From: Pegea sp. RAD2-039
Taxonomy: Eukaryota > Chordata > Thaliacea > Salpida > Salpidae
DNA: 64,000 nucleotides
Direction of reading: 5' to 3'
NCBI GenBank assembly: GCA_034620365.1
Contig: JAQGEQ010000174.1
Span: forward strand, 62,001-126,000
Positions 11,960 to 24,240 of the stretch are shown in pieces. The translations under genes were made by a program, and so were the position numbers. Every line of letters starts with the position of its first letter. Positions within the stretch are counted from its first letter, which is position 1. Under the pieces are notes generated by a model. That model was not told the DNA's origin. It saw only the letters and a program-made list of their open reading frames with translations, and did no database searches.

Positions 11960-13380
11960 CTTTTTGAATCCTAAAATATTTAAAAGAAATTAAAAAGAAA
12001 ATTACTAACAGCAAACAGAATTTAAAAACCTTCGAGCAATTTAGAGAAATCGCTCAATCCTGATGTTCTTATGAAAAACAATCATAGTTTGTTCGATAGA
12101 TTTTGGGCAAAAAAAAACTGATGTTTGTAAAAAAAATGTTGATTTAAATGCATAAAAAAGATTAAAAGAAAAATTAAGTTATACTTTTTTACGAGGAATT
12201 TGTAAACATCAAACAATCTCAAAAAAACGCAAAACCTTATTTTTACCATAGAAAAAACTTACAAAAGTACATCATTTATTATAATTTTAATATTTTTTTG
12301 GTATTACTTTCAGTTTACAGAAGATACTAAATAATATATTTAAATATATTTGTTTTGTTTTTAAGAATCTAGAAAAGGTTAGTAATTCATAAAATTTCCA
12401 TTCATAAAAGTAAATTTTACTTTTTGTAAATTGATAGTATCGAAGGCAACAATTTACAACTTCTAAAATTTTAGAAACAAATTTATATTATTTGATATTT
12501 TATCTCAAGATAGAGAAAAAACAGCAATGCCGATCTGATATTTAATGATTTCGAATAGATGATAATAAAAAGAAAAATAATAGTTTTGTTGAAAGAAAAG
12601 TTTTCAATTAGTAAAAAATCTGTCATATTACCAATAACATGTTTACAAACATATTTTGTGATGAATAATAACTCAAGTTATTAATCTTAGTTATTATTTA
12701 AAGTTTCGTTGTAAAGTACTTTAGCTTAAAATTTTAAAACTTTGCAATCCTTTACGAAAGATTGAGCTTTATTTTACTTTTCATTTCTTATAAACGTTGT
12801 TGCAATCTGAAGTGTATGGGATCAAGTTCAAATGAAACTAATTTTATAATTTTATTGATAAGCATTTTGTTGACAAATATTTTTCAAATAGAAAATTTGA
12901 TTTCAAAGTTGATAAGAAAGTTTTTTACAAGTTTACTATTATACACAAACCAAATTAGTTTAGTTTTTCTGATGAAGTTTTATTTAATTCAGATTTAAAG
13001 TTGTTTTTACTTTAATGATTAAGATTAAAAATGATCAATCTTACTGACGATAGAAAAATAAATCAAAGCCATATGACTTTTTGTTCTTAATAATGAGAGT
13101 ACTATAAGACTCAAAAATCATTTTCCTTTGATCTTCAAAATAATTTAAAAATTATACAAATCATATAATGTTATCTATCCATAGACTATTACTATCAGAT
13201 TTAAAGTTATTTCTACTTCAATGATTCAGATTAAAAATTATCCATCGTTTTGACAAATTTAAATTAAGTCAAAAGCCATGTGACCTTTTGTTTTTAAAAT
13301 AGTAAATTGAGAGTACTATAAGACTTAGAATTTTTTTCGTTTGAACTTCAAAATAATTTTCAAAAAGGTTTAACAACATT
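11960..13380 (+). repeat. Repeat family X copy 2 (internally deleted), left part of block B
   Basis: 11960-12250 matches 49045-49350, and 12280 onward matches 49805 onward. About 450 bp present at 49350-49805, including the TGTTTGTGGTATCGGT module and the CTCF-like box, are therefore missing here. A 78-codon open stretch at 12762-12998 is just the GGGATCAAGTTC sub-repeat read through and is not a gene. Confidence 0.7.
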
Positions 13381-13530
13381 TTAATCTATATTCTATGAGT
13401 TAAATCCTAATTTTTTGTCAAAATAAATATTTCTTGAAAATCCTTTTTTTGTTAAAGGATAACAAATTTTATGAACCAGGTTACTTTAAGATTAATAATT
13501 CCTGCTATATGTTGGGTAAAATTTATTAGT

Positions 13531-14995
13531 AAGTCATATATTTCACATCTTTTCATTATTAATTATAATCATTTGATAAATTTATTTATGGATTTGTAGA
13601 AAAGTTTATACAATTTGCAACAAAACACATTGTGGTCTTTGTTAAATAAAAATGAACTGCTTTCTTGATTTTCATTTCTCTAACAAAACAAATTGAAAAA
13701 ACAAATCTAATAAAAATAAAGGATTTACAAAACAAAATTTAATCCAAAAATTAATTTGAATATTTTATTAGTTTTAAGCGTTTATTTAATATCAGGAAAT
13801 TAAAATGAATTTTACAATTTTTGTATTGCATAATCACGACGAATTATAAAATAAAAGTGTTATATTAATAACTAATATTATAATAAATATAATAGTATAT
13901 ATATAATAATTGAATCAAAGTTGACCTTTAGATTTCGTAAAGGAACACAATATTTAAAATTAAGATACGTAGAATGCTATGACAAGCAATTTTCAAAATG
14001 CTTATGGTCAGTGAAAGTGCTTGAAGTCCACATGTACAGGGCGAAACGCCTTTCATAATTTACAAATAATAACTTCCAAATTGAAGGTATTAAACTTTTA
14101 AATGTATTAATGAATTAATTTTTCAAGTAAGTCGGTAAATATTTAAAATTTTATTTCTTACGAGCATTCTATTACAAGCTGTGTGTTTCAGATTAATTAA
14201 TTAAAAATATAATTATTATAATTATTATTAGCAAAAACCTTAAACTAATTATTTTCGTTATTTTCAAAAAAAAAAAATTTTAATAATTTTCATATTTACA
14301 AGTTTATATATACAATTAAATTTGTATTACTAATAAAAAAGGAAAATTTTTCAAAACCAAAATAAAAAAATTGATTATTTTTAAAGTGTAATCCCGAAAT
14401 TAAACAATTACAAAACAAAGGATACAACATTTTTGAAAATTATTCATTTTGTCTGTTTTCCATATATAATAAAACTTTTTTGAATACGTGAATATAGAAA
14501 AGCATCTTTCAAATTATTGATTATAACTTGAAGAAATGTTTACAAAGTTATAAATATCTGTGGATATACAAAAGCTGTAAAAACTTGTATATTGAGATTT
14601 GATCAAATTATCATGCGTGCTTAAATCAATTAATATTGTTATTGGAACTTTTATTATAAAATGCTTTACTTGGTTTGATTTCAAATTGGATTATTAGTAT
14701 TATAATAATTTTCATTTTTTGTTTTAAAAAGAAACTTAACCTTTTTTATTGGATTTAAAAAACAAACATTGCACTATTTTATTTGAAATATAAGAAAGTG
14801 TTTCATTCTAAAAAAAAAGTATAAAATTTTTAAACATTTACATTTAACTGTAATAATGATATTCGAGATGATATTTACTCACATAAAGGTTAACTATTAC
14901 CGCATATATTTTTTGATATTCAAAAGTTGAAGTTATTTTATAATTTAAATAGTGTATAAGGCTTACAGGAAATTAAATTTGAATAAATTGTTTAA
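13531..14995. mobile_element. Block-B-specific insertion of ~1.46 kb
   Basis: Block A runs straight from ...AAAATTTATTAG to AAAAGTTCAAATTTATGACC near 2020-2045. In block B these two phrases are about 1.46 kb apart. The extra DNA is AT-rich, has no open frame of note, and I see no clear terminal inverted repeats or target-site duplication. It holds a hammerhead-like core near 14017-14050. It may be a degraded element inserted in B, or ancestral DNA deleted from A. Confidence 0.5.
14005..14060 (+). ncRNA. Hammerhead-ribozyme-like relic
   Basis: The sequence reads TTGAAGTCC, loop ACATGTACA, then GGGCGAAACGCC. This matches the stem II and GAAA core of type I hammerheads (canonically CUGAUGAGUCC...GGACGAAACGCC) with the CUGAUGA box damaged to CTTGAAG. 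A GTC cleavage-like triplet lies just upstream (14007-14009). Stem II (GTCC/GGGC) can form. It is probably an inactive remnant of a retroelement-borne ribozyme (Penelope-like elements and retrozymes carry them). Chance similarity is possible. Confidence 0.35.
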
Positions 14996-16874
14996 AAAGT
15001 TCAAATTTATGACCTTTCTTACTGTTTGCGTCACCAAACGGATGAAATAATTTGGCTACAAAAACAAATAAATAAACTTTCAACTTTCATGGGATAGATT
15101 AGTTTAATAATTTGTATATTTGTAGAATAATGTTTAATTTTTTTTAACATTAATTTTCTCGAATTAAATTTTACCATAATTGATTAACTTATGTATTTGG
15201 TGAGGTGAAACATCTGTGTTGAAATCATAAACAAAAATATCTTATATACATTGTGTTTAATTATTAACTATGTAAATATTAAATAATAGTATTTAAATTT
15301 TGAAAAAACAAGAAATTTTTATTTATAAATATAAATAAGCTTTCCGGTCTGTTAGTACTCACAATTTAAAAATAAAACATTCAAATGGCTTGACTTAATT
15401 TCTAAAAGTCTTCATTTATCAGCGCCACCAAACTTTTTTAAATTATCAAATATGTTATTAATATACAACAATTTTAATTCAAACTTGAGAAATATGAATT
15501 TATTTATAAACAAATATTTTCTTTAAAAGTACAAAAAGTAATTCGTTTAAACTTGACCCCTACAAACTCTAGATTAAAACAAAATTATAAATACTGAGAA
15601 ATTCTGAAAAGTATCAAGGTTATTATAGTTTCAACAGATGATATTTTTGGAGTTGAAATACTTTTCAACAAAACTTCAATTAAAAGTTGAATAAATTTAG
15701 TTTGTATTTTGTACAAAAAATAAAGTAAAAATAATTAATGTCAAATTTCTTTTACTTGTTTTGAAACATGTTACTACAAAAAGAAAACTTTTCTTTCAGT
15801 AAAAATTGTATTTGTACTTCAACTTTAAACGAAATTAAGGGAATTGTTTATTTCTATTTTGTTTTTAATATTGCTAAAATAAGTTAATTGAATATCATTT
15901 CGACAAATCTACTTTTAATGCTGTAAATACTTTAATGCAGTAGAAAATTATTTGAAAACATTTTAATTTTTAAAGTTTTAATTTCTTAGTCTTCCAAGTA
16001 ATATTACAATATGATTTTATATGTTAAAAATATTTTTATTCAAATAAGTTTACAATTATAAATACAAGCAAACAAATAGATTTCTATTTATACAATTATA
16101 AGTTATTCAATGAATTATTGAATTAGTTATTTTATTAATTAAATTTACAGTTTAAAAATTATCAGAAAAAAAGTAACCAACAGGAAAATTTAATCTATTA
16201 TTGTAGAGAATCTATTTTATTGCAAATTTGGAATTTAATTTTTCTAATGAAATTTCAAGTAGTAAATAAATTAAAAAGCTTAAGTTTAGATTCTTTACAA
16301 ATAATAATAGAATTAATTTAGGTCAAAAGTTTATCTTATAATTCTAAACAAGTCACTGATATGTGAGCAAATTTAGTGTTGTGAGTTTAAATAAAAATTA
16401 TATAAATATTAAAAAAATAATGTTTTGTAAGTTCAAACATTTTGACCTATTTATCTAACAGATGTATGGTTACAACATTTGAAATTTTATAAAATATGAA
16501 AATAATATTATTATAAGAGCATTTTGTTGCTGGAAAATTAATATTAAAATGCAATTAAATTCTAGAATTTTTTGTAGCTTACAGTCTACTAAAATAAATT
16601 CCAATAAAAGTGAAACAAACTGCAAACAATTTGTTGAATTCAGTTTATCTCTGACTTTTCATAAATTTACATTGTAGAAAATGTTGGAAAACCTTTTTCT
16701 TCATTCATACTAATGTTATACTAAATTTTTTTAAGTATTGTATAAAAACTATTTTATTAAAATTACTCTCATAGTTATTATATATAAATGCATATATTTT
16801 GTAAAATTACTTTATTTTATTTTACAATATTGCTGTGAATCATAGCTTACGTTCTTTGGATACTTGAGGCATAA

Positions 16875-17075
16875 TGTTTGTTTGATTATGAAGCACATAA
16901 CGTTTTCAAAGATAGAATTTGTTTTAATGATTTTAAGAAACTTGATCAAGCTTCGAATTTTAGTAATGGAGAACTGTCTTTAAGTATAAATAAAGAAATC
17001 AAAATATTTTTATCACAGAGACTATCAGTTGAAACAAAAGAATTCAGTTTAATATCACTTAAATATAACCATTAG
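16875..17075 (+). pseudogene. Exon-like relic 1, block B copy (open)
   Basis: 66 codons without an ATG start: CLFDYEAHNVFKDRICFNDF..., ending ...EFSLISLKYNH then TAG. A stop (TAA 16872) lies immediately upstream, so it could only be translated as an exon. The same stretch is open in block C and broken in block A. The family is not recognised. Confidence 0.4.
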
Positions 17076-17872
17076 AAGAACATGTAATATTGAAACAATA
17101 AAGAAAATTTTTACGTTCAATGACTTGAAAAGTTGTTTAACTATTTTTCCTAACAAATTGTTTATGTTTACTTAAGGACTCTTTTGGTCTTATAGACTTG
17201 CTTAGAAGGCTTTATAATTTTTTTCCAAACTATTCACATAGTTAAGAAACTAATCTGAAAACAAATTATTCATTTTTAAAGGTTTTTTAATTCAGTGAAA
17301 AACATTATCCGCTAATTTTGATCAGTTTAAATTGTTTATCAGAACTGAAATAACTAAGCAGTGTAAATATCAAAGATACTGATGATGTAATATATATTAA
17401 AGAACTTTTATTTCTTTAAACATCTTAGATACATAAATCATCTTAAAACTTTCATTCTGAATTTAGTGAATCACTGTGAAATACTATTGCTATTTTATAC
17501 CTGTAGTTATTTCTTAGCAAGTACAAGTTTAGATAATGAATATTACAATTTAATTAACTATTAATGTGTAGTGGTTTACTATTTTAGAAAACAAGTTTCA
17601 AAAGAAATAGTAGTTTTTTACATGAATCTTTTCGGTCAATATTCAAATAAATAAGTTTGCAATTATATTATTGATACTTGGTATTCATAAACTTCTTTAC
17701 AAGATTTTTATTTTTGATTCATTTTTATTTTTAAATAAAAAGAATGTATAATTGCTTTTTACATTTTAAACAAAACTTTGCAAAGAAAGTTATTACATGA
17801 AAATTGTTTTTAAAAATTTTATTATGAAATTTTTTGAAATTGGAAAAAATTCATATTTTAAAATTACTTTAA

Positions 17873-17885
17873 GCGCCAGTTAGCG
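17873..17885 (-). promoter_or_regulatory. CTCF-like box, block B
   Basis: GCGCCAGTTAGCG on the + strand, identical to the block A and C boxes. Confidence 0.35.
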
Positions 17886-19102
17886 AAATTAAAAAACAAC
17901 CTTACAATTTAATGGTTTTTTATGAAATTTATTTGCATAAATAAATTTAATATTATAAAGAAATAGAATTACTTATAAATAAATACATCTGTTAAAAAAG
18001 TATTGCAGAAATTATATTTACAACGCATCTGTTATAATTCTAAAATGAAATAAAAAGAAGATATTACTAACAACCTTATTTTCACACAAAAAAGCTTTAC
18101 CAATTATTAAATATAAACAATTTTATATTGATGTAATTTTTACTAAAACAAAATTATTGATATTATTTCTGCTTTTAAAAAAATTTGAAATTTTAAGGTC
18201 AAACTAATTATAAGCATCTTTAATACTATAAAAATCAAATACAATCACTAAATCAAGATTTTACATTTGTAATCAAAAACCATTTATTATTTAAGACATG
18301 CATATATCCGTTTCAAACAATTTAAACATATTAAACAGTATTCAAAATAACTTGTTCTCGCTACACACTAGTCAAGTGGGTTTATAAATGTCAAACTTTA
18401 TACTGAAGAAATAAGATATAGTCTATAAAAATTGAAGACTTATATTTTAAAGTATACGATAGAAAATGTTAGAAATTGTTGTTTGTGTAACTTCATAGCA
18501 AACACAAGAAACTTCAGTTTTTTAACAACAATTGCAATCAAACGATTATGTTAAGCAGTTTACTATTGACATAGTCATACAGATAAACAATATTAACATA
18601 AAAACTAATTTGAAAGTTTGGTTTGGCAATAATTTGGAATCAATAGTTTGTATCACTTTATACAAATTTATAAAACATATTTCTGGTAACTAATTAAGTT
18701 TCTCTAGATATATTCCACTTAAAATTGAGAATTAGATTTACTTTCCTTTATCAAATTTGTCTATTTGTTTTCCAGATTATTTTTTGCTGACAGTGGTACC
18801 TTACAGCCTTATGTATATTTGCTGCAGTCAATCTAAGATAAATAATATTTTTCGGAAGAAAAAAATATTTTGATTTTTAAAGCCAAGTTAAAAAAAAAAT
18901 TTATTTTCTTAAAATTATGATTTTTATTCCTGAAAAATGGTTTCTGGTAGAACGATCTAAAAATGAATTTTAATTTTCTTTCCAAAAAAAGTTAAACACC
19001 AAACTTGCATCGATCAATTTAAAAACACTGCTTAGTGATTACAAAAGTGTATTTGCTTATTTTTTTATTTATATATCTGCTTATATATAACATATTTTTC
19101 AG

Positions 19103-19364
19103 GTAAACATTTATTTCAAATCATCAAATTTGAAGAAAAGAGCAGAAAACTCAGCATTAAGAGATGTTAAAAACGTTTAATAAAAAATCTAAAGATAACG
19201 TTGAATACTCAAGACTTTTTATGAAATATTGTCAATTAGAAAGTTTTTGTCAGGCTATTTTGAATTGTTTACTTTCATTAATTTTCTGTTGCAGTATTGA
19301 ATATGGCAACAAACCACTTCAAAATGTATTTAAGATATTCTATTGTAAAATATATATTTTTTAA
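19103..19364 (+). pseudogene. Exon-like relic 2, block B copy
   Basis: It follows the acceptor ATATTTTTCAG. The first part is frame-shifted by two missing A's relative to block A. From ATG 19164 a 66-codon frame runs KKSKDNVEYSRLFMKYCQLE..., then CQAILNC and, after a TTTTCTGTTGCAG acceptor-like string, IEYGNKPLQNVFKIF. It is the best-preserved reading of this relic. It may be two exons of an old gene read across a short intron. The family is not recognised. Confidence 0.4.
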
Positions 19365-19540
19365 GAAACTGTGAATAACTGTTTTTGATTCAATTTTAAT
19401 TCTTTTTTTAAATATACTATAACTTTATTTTGCATAGAAATTAACAAAAAGTTAATTCAGATTACAATCGAATTGATTTGTATATAATATATTATTTTTT
19501 TTATTTTTTATTACACTAAAAACTAAAGCGTTTTGTTTAC

Positions 19541-19546
19541 ATGTAG
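19541..19546 (+). promoter_or_regulatory. Minimal start-stop element (ATG TAG) ahead of zinc-finger gene B
   Basis: Same position and sequence as 6614-6619, 30 bases before the usable ATG. Confidence 0.35.
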
Positions 19547-19570
19547 CTCAACAAGTTGAAACTGAATTTA

Positions 19571-20269
19571 ATGGACGACAAAGAATCTGATTGCATGCGA
19601 AAGTTGTTACCAAACGAAAGTAACATCAGAGGTGAAACACCTAACAAGAAAAATGATAATGAATGTGTTAGTGAATTTGATAGCTGGCACGGAATTAACT
19701 TTGATGAAGTCAGTTCAAACAATGAAATAGAAAATACAACAACTAAGAAAAGCGTTTCTACCCAAATTAGTGCTTCAGCAGAAAATAGTGGAAAAGAAGA
19801 AAATAAACTTTTGTTTAAGAAAAATTCAAATAGCAAAGACAAATATGAATGTTTGATTTGTTGCAGACGCTTTAGTTGCAGATCTCAGTTTATTACTCAC
19901 GAAAGAATTCATACAGGTGAGAAACCATTTGAATGTATTGTTTGTGGAACAAATTTTAGTCAAAATTCAAACCTCTTAAGACACGAAAGAACGCATACTG
20001 GTGAGAAACCATTTGATTGTATTGTTTGTGGAAAGAAGTTTAGTCAAAATTCAGATCTCACAAGACATGAAAGAACTCATACTGGTGAGAAACCATTTGA
20101 ATGTAGTGTTTGTGGAAAAAAGTTTAGTCGGAATTCAAACCTCTTATCACACGAAAGAACACACACTGGTGAGCAACCATTTGAATGTACTGTATGTGGA
20201 AAAAAGTTTAGTCGAAATGACCTTCTTTCACAACATAAAAGAACTCCTACTGGTGAAAAACCAATTTAA
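19571..20269 (+). CDS. Poly-C2H2 zinc-finger protein, copy B (5 fingers, 232 aa)
   Basis: Start at ATG 19571 ([13 protein letters not shown]). The N-terminal 91 residues differ from copy A at only a handful of sites. Five C2H2 units follow (residues 92-231), two fewer than A and C. Contact residues of fingers 2-5 are QSNR, QSDR, RSNS, RDLQ. Finger 2 has CGTNF where the others have CGKKF, and one linker is TGEQP. In the last finger the second zinc-binding His is Pro (HKRTP), so finger 5 should bind zinc weakly if at all. The reading frame is intact. It is probably an expressed DNA-binding protein, but the combination of fewer fingers and a damaged terminal finger suggests relaxed constraint. 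PolyA signal candidate at 20828. Confidence 0.78.
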   Translation: MDDKESDCMRKLLPNESNIRGETPNKKNDNECVSEFDSWHGINFDEVSSNNEIENTTTKKSVSTQISASAENSGKEENKLLFKKNSNSKDKYECLICCRRFSCRSQFITHERIHTGEKPFECIVCGTNFSQNSNLLRHERTHTGEKPFDCIVCGKKFSQNSDLTRHERTHTGEKPFECSVCGKKFSRNSNLLSHERTHTGEQPFECTVCGKKFSRNDLLSQHKRTPTGEKPI

Positions 20270-21619
20270 TGAATTGCGTGTGGAAATCAATTTGGCCATC
20301 ATGCAATTCTTTCATACCATCAAACAACTTACATTATTTAGATTCAAAGTAATCAGAAAAAAGATCATATAAAGATCAATTTTGTCTCATCCTAGTTTTT
20401 AGTATTTCTTGTTTTATTTTTATTATTTTTCTAACAACATTTTAGAGTTTCGTTAGTTTTAAATATTTCTGATTTTTTCTTGTAATTTCAGCAAAAAACG
20501 TTTATGTTTATTTAAACGGTTATTTATGGTTATAGTAACTCTTTTTTGTTATTGACTATATACTTGAAAGCTTTTATCTCTTATTTTTGTAACTTTTAAT
20601 TTGCAAACAATTAATTGGTGTAAATCAATTTTCTATCTTTTTAATAGATAAACAAAATTTAGTTAAATAATGAACATACAGTGCAGAATTTAGATAAATG
20701 TGAAAGTGTTAAATATTACAATGAAGCAATGTTATTCTTTTTAAGAAAAGGAATTCTGCAAGTTTTGCTTATAATAAATTAAAATTGAAAAAAGCAAATA
20801 AGCGAGTATTTTGATGTAAGTGAGAGCAATAAACATTATTTTAAAACAAAATTACTAAACTTGTATTTTCTATCACAATTTTAAGAAATGTAACAAATTT
20901 TTACGTAGTGAACAAGTCGAGAAAAGATCTTAGGTTTAATTAATTGATAATTTATTAATCATTTATATCTCATAAAATTTTGAGTCTTATTTGAGTCTTA
21001 TTATGAGAAAATGAAAAGTTTTTTTTTAAATTGAAAAATTATTCGATATTTTTTAACAAATCGTTTAATAAAATTTCTTTTCTGATTTTATTATAAGCAC
21101 CATAAACATAATGAATTGTGGTTTAAATTATAACTTAAATTAGATTTCACTATAGATTACTAGTTTACTGCTAACTAGCGGAGGTTTAATTTCTTGTATA
21201 AAATTTTTGTTCTACACTTTGCTGTAAACGAAATAAATAATTTATATGTTTGGTTATTGTGTTGTTTTTTTTTAATATATAATATTGTTTTTAAGGTAAA
21301 AATTATTTCAGGAAAAAAATCTATGTTTATTTTTTTCCAAACAATTAAGATTAAATAATATTAAAAAAATAACAACAATTTGAAATTTTTCTTCAGTCAA
21401 CTATATTAGAGAATATTTCAAAATCTTGAAACGAAAAGAATATATAATTTGTAAGAGGTTAATATCCACTAATATTATCACTATCTTCCTTTCTTACTTT
21501 AACTGCAATTTTATTTTAAAGTTGATTAATTCAGTTATAAAACAAATTTGTTTTCATAATTTAAATAATCTAGGCTAATAAGCTAGGCTAACTAAGATCG
21601 ATATAGTTTTCGGATGTTT
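20270..21619. other. 3' flank of zinc-finger gene B; no further gene
   Basis: 20270-20340 is the eighth-finger relic (IACGNQFGHHAILSYHQTT after two stops). AATAAA is at 20828-20833. Near 20984-21005 the phrase GAGTCTTATTT is repeated directly, where block C has about 350 extra bases (35331-35680); this may be a deletion scar in B. 21010-21600 is shared with C and is non-coding. Confidence 0.55.
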
Positions 21620-22474
21620 TTAAGTGGAATAGAAAACGTTTTGACCTTTGAAACATTTATAGAGATTTGAGGTTAATACTGGGAACGAGAAAACACTCTT
21701 CAAACGACAAATTTTCTTTACTTTGAAAAAACTATTTTCTTTAACACTTTCTTCCAATTTATAAACATAATCACTAAGCTGTAAGTTCATATAGATACCT
21801 TTATTTAAATATAAACCAGTTATAATAATTATATTAAACTCGATAGTTTTGATAATTGCATACTTGCAAGAACAAACCAACTCAATTAACCAATCAAAAC
21901 AAACCTAAGTTGACGTTAGTGTGGTAATTAATGACTAGTCAGTCTGAAATACATGCTCGCTAAACTCTGTTTCACATAATTTGTGCATCTCTTTTAAGCA
22001 AACAATTTGTCTAAAAACATGCAATTTATTTACATTTGAAGACTGAACAAATAATAGGAAATCACAACATATTACAAGTTCTCTAAGAAAGCTGATTGCT
22101 GTTACATAAGCTAGGGTGTGATAAAATTGGTATTGAGAAAATCAAACAATGTTTCAAAAGTTCCAAACAAACAAAATGTTCTCTCATTGATTTATTTTTA
22201 TTTAAAGAATGTGCAACTCAAAAGTAAAAAAAATCTTGACTAAAATCATTTCATAAGAAAAGTTAATAACATTGAAATCTGTATGCCTATTGACCTTAAC
22301 AAAATCATCATCCAAAGAAATCCAATAAATACATCCAGGTATAGCAATTCTGTTTCTCAGAAAGGAATCAGATTTGCAATCAAATTTATCGCTTTCTAAA
22401 TCATCAAGCATTTACTGTTTTTCAAGCTGTATTTTATTTTTAAATATATTATTTGCAAAAATGTATTGAAACAT
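21620..22474 (-). pseudogene. Unknown-family gene relic, block B (inverted, truncated)
   Basis: Read on the - strand from ATG 22474 (MFQYIFANN), with an early stop, then an open part (22411-22202) reading SDSFLRNRIAIPGCIYWIS, which aligns with SDLFLRNKIALSGCVYWIS of the 8072 copy. A region of about 85 residues is deleted. Then come FLRELVICCDFLLFVQ and, at 21880-21620, YLNKGIYMNLQLSDYVYKLE, aligning with YVNKTIYQSLEFSHYEYKLG. It ends before the 3' half of the gene. Multiple stops make it a pseudogene. It is convergent with zinc-finger gene B. Confidence 0.65.
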
Positions 22475-23600
22475 TATACCTTGCAAAATGTAGAACTTGT
22501 TTTCTTTTATCTTGCACTGTTTTACAAACTAAGAAAACTTATAAGCTTTTAAACTAGTTATTATTAATAATTGGCAGTCTGTAAAATTTTTAATAGTATC
22601 TCTTATTTTTGCAAATGTTTATACAGATAACAATCTGTAAAACTATTTGTGTTTAAACTAATTTGTCTTAAAATATAAATGATTTAATTTAGTTAGATCT
22701 CAAAGAAATAATATTAGAGACATTACATTTATGCAGCTTGCAACAGCATACATATATTTAACTTCAGACACAAATAGAACTAAATGTTAACAAGAAAATA
22801 AGAGAGTTTTATTGAGAAAATTACAGATGTAATTTACATAGTTTCTAATTAAATATTATTTATAATTTCAAAACTTCACAAGTATTTTTCACTCGTTTAC
22901 AAACAGTTTGTTTATTGATATATGTAAAGTTGATTTTCATCTAAGAAAACTCAGAGTAAATTATTTCTATAGTCTTTTAAGTACCTGACTATTTTGCTTT
23001 TTTCGCCAAATAGAAGTTAGTATAAACAAATTATTTCCAACTGTCAATAAATAAACCAAAAATATTAATCAAACATCATCTGAATTTTATCTAAACAAAT
23101 GAAATTTCTTGTTGTCTGGTAATCAAAGGACTCTCTATCTTTCACATTTTAAAAGAAGTTCACCAGAATAAAATTACTGGTTCGGAATTATTTATTTACT
23201 TTAAACCAATCTCCCAACTGTTTTAAGATCAGACGTTTTCAAGACACTGTTTAAAATTATCAGTGAACACATCGGTCCCAAATATTCATCTGATGAATTA
23301 CATAGAACACGATACTTTAATTAAAGTTTTTATATTATAATATAAATTATTACAAAATGCAGAATATTTTCTTAGTTATATATTAAAATTCAACTTTAAT
23401 GTAATAGTTTCAACACTAAACTAAAACAAAATTATAAAATAATTGTTTGAAAGAGATTGTTAAAATGCAACTGCAAGTTTCTAAAATCATTGTATAGAGT
23501 TCTACGAGAAATAAATTAAAAAAAATATTTTTCTTAAATAACAATAAAAAGAAAATCTAAAAATCTTTAATGTAAAACTATGAATAAGTATAAATAATAA
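22475..23600. other. No gene seen
   Basis: Up to about 22850 it is shared with block C (37173-37555). After that it is unique AT-rich DNA with no supported feature. Confidence 0.5.
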
Positions 23601-24240
23601 ATATAAAATCATCAAATTCTAAAAAGTTGTAACAACTTATTTTGCTTTTTCAAAACTTAAATGAATATTTTTATTAATAACATTACGAAATATGGAAACT
23701 CAAAAATTTAAAGATTTCAAAAATTTTTGTGTTGAATATATAACCTTTCATTTAAAATTGAATATAAATTTAAAAACTTTATTCCAGTCTTAAGCTACAA
23801 AATTATAGATTTCATTAGTTAAATACAAGTAGCATCGGATTAAGAGATTCAAATTGACGACAAAATTGAAAGTCAAAAATGCCGACGTCTACATTAATGA
23901 TAGTGTATTATTTGTTGAAATTTATTCAACTCCAAAATGTATTCTACAAAGGCATATCACTTATTGGACCACGAAATGCTAATGGTTTCATCAGTATTTA
24001 TAAAGTTGTTTCAATCTTAAATTTGTGGCATACAGAATAAGTTCAAATTACAAAGGTATACCACAATGCCCGGCATTTATTTATTAATGAAAAAAAATCA
24101 AAACAAATTACTTTCGATTTTGGTTTGACACATAAAACTGTTTAGTTAAGAAATATTTATGAGGCTTCATTAGTTTAAGAAAAATAGATCTACTCGAAAC
24201 ACTTTGACCGAGCCTATTTATTATGAAAATGCATTTTTTA
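23600..24240 (+). repeat. Repeat Y copy (inverted relative to 62745-63190)
   Basis: It contains GACGACAAAATTGAAAGTC, ATTTATTCAACTCCAAAATGTA and the palindrome ATGCCCGGCAT with a following AT-rich tail. The same order appears on the opposite strand at 62745-63190, and part of it at 11090-11330. No coding potential. Confidence 0.65.

Larger units (their letters stand above)
13531..22850 (+). repeat. Segmental duplication block B, right part
   Basis: After the insertion, 14996-20984 is colinear with A (2035-8062), and 16550-22850 is colinear with C (30300-37555). B and C therefore share DNA beyond the zinc-finger gene that A lacks, including the inverted relic at 21620-22474. This orders the events: B and C are the closer pair. 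Homology of B and C fades after about 22850 and 37555. Confidence 0.75.

Noticed and set aside
20001-20372. Long second frames over the finger arrays of B and C (20001-20372, 34094-34717)
   Set aside because: They repeat every 84 bases exactly like the C2H2 units, so they are frame shadows.
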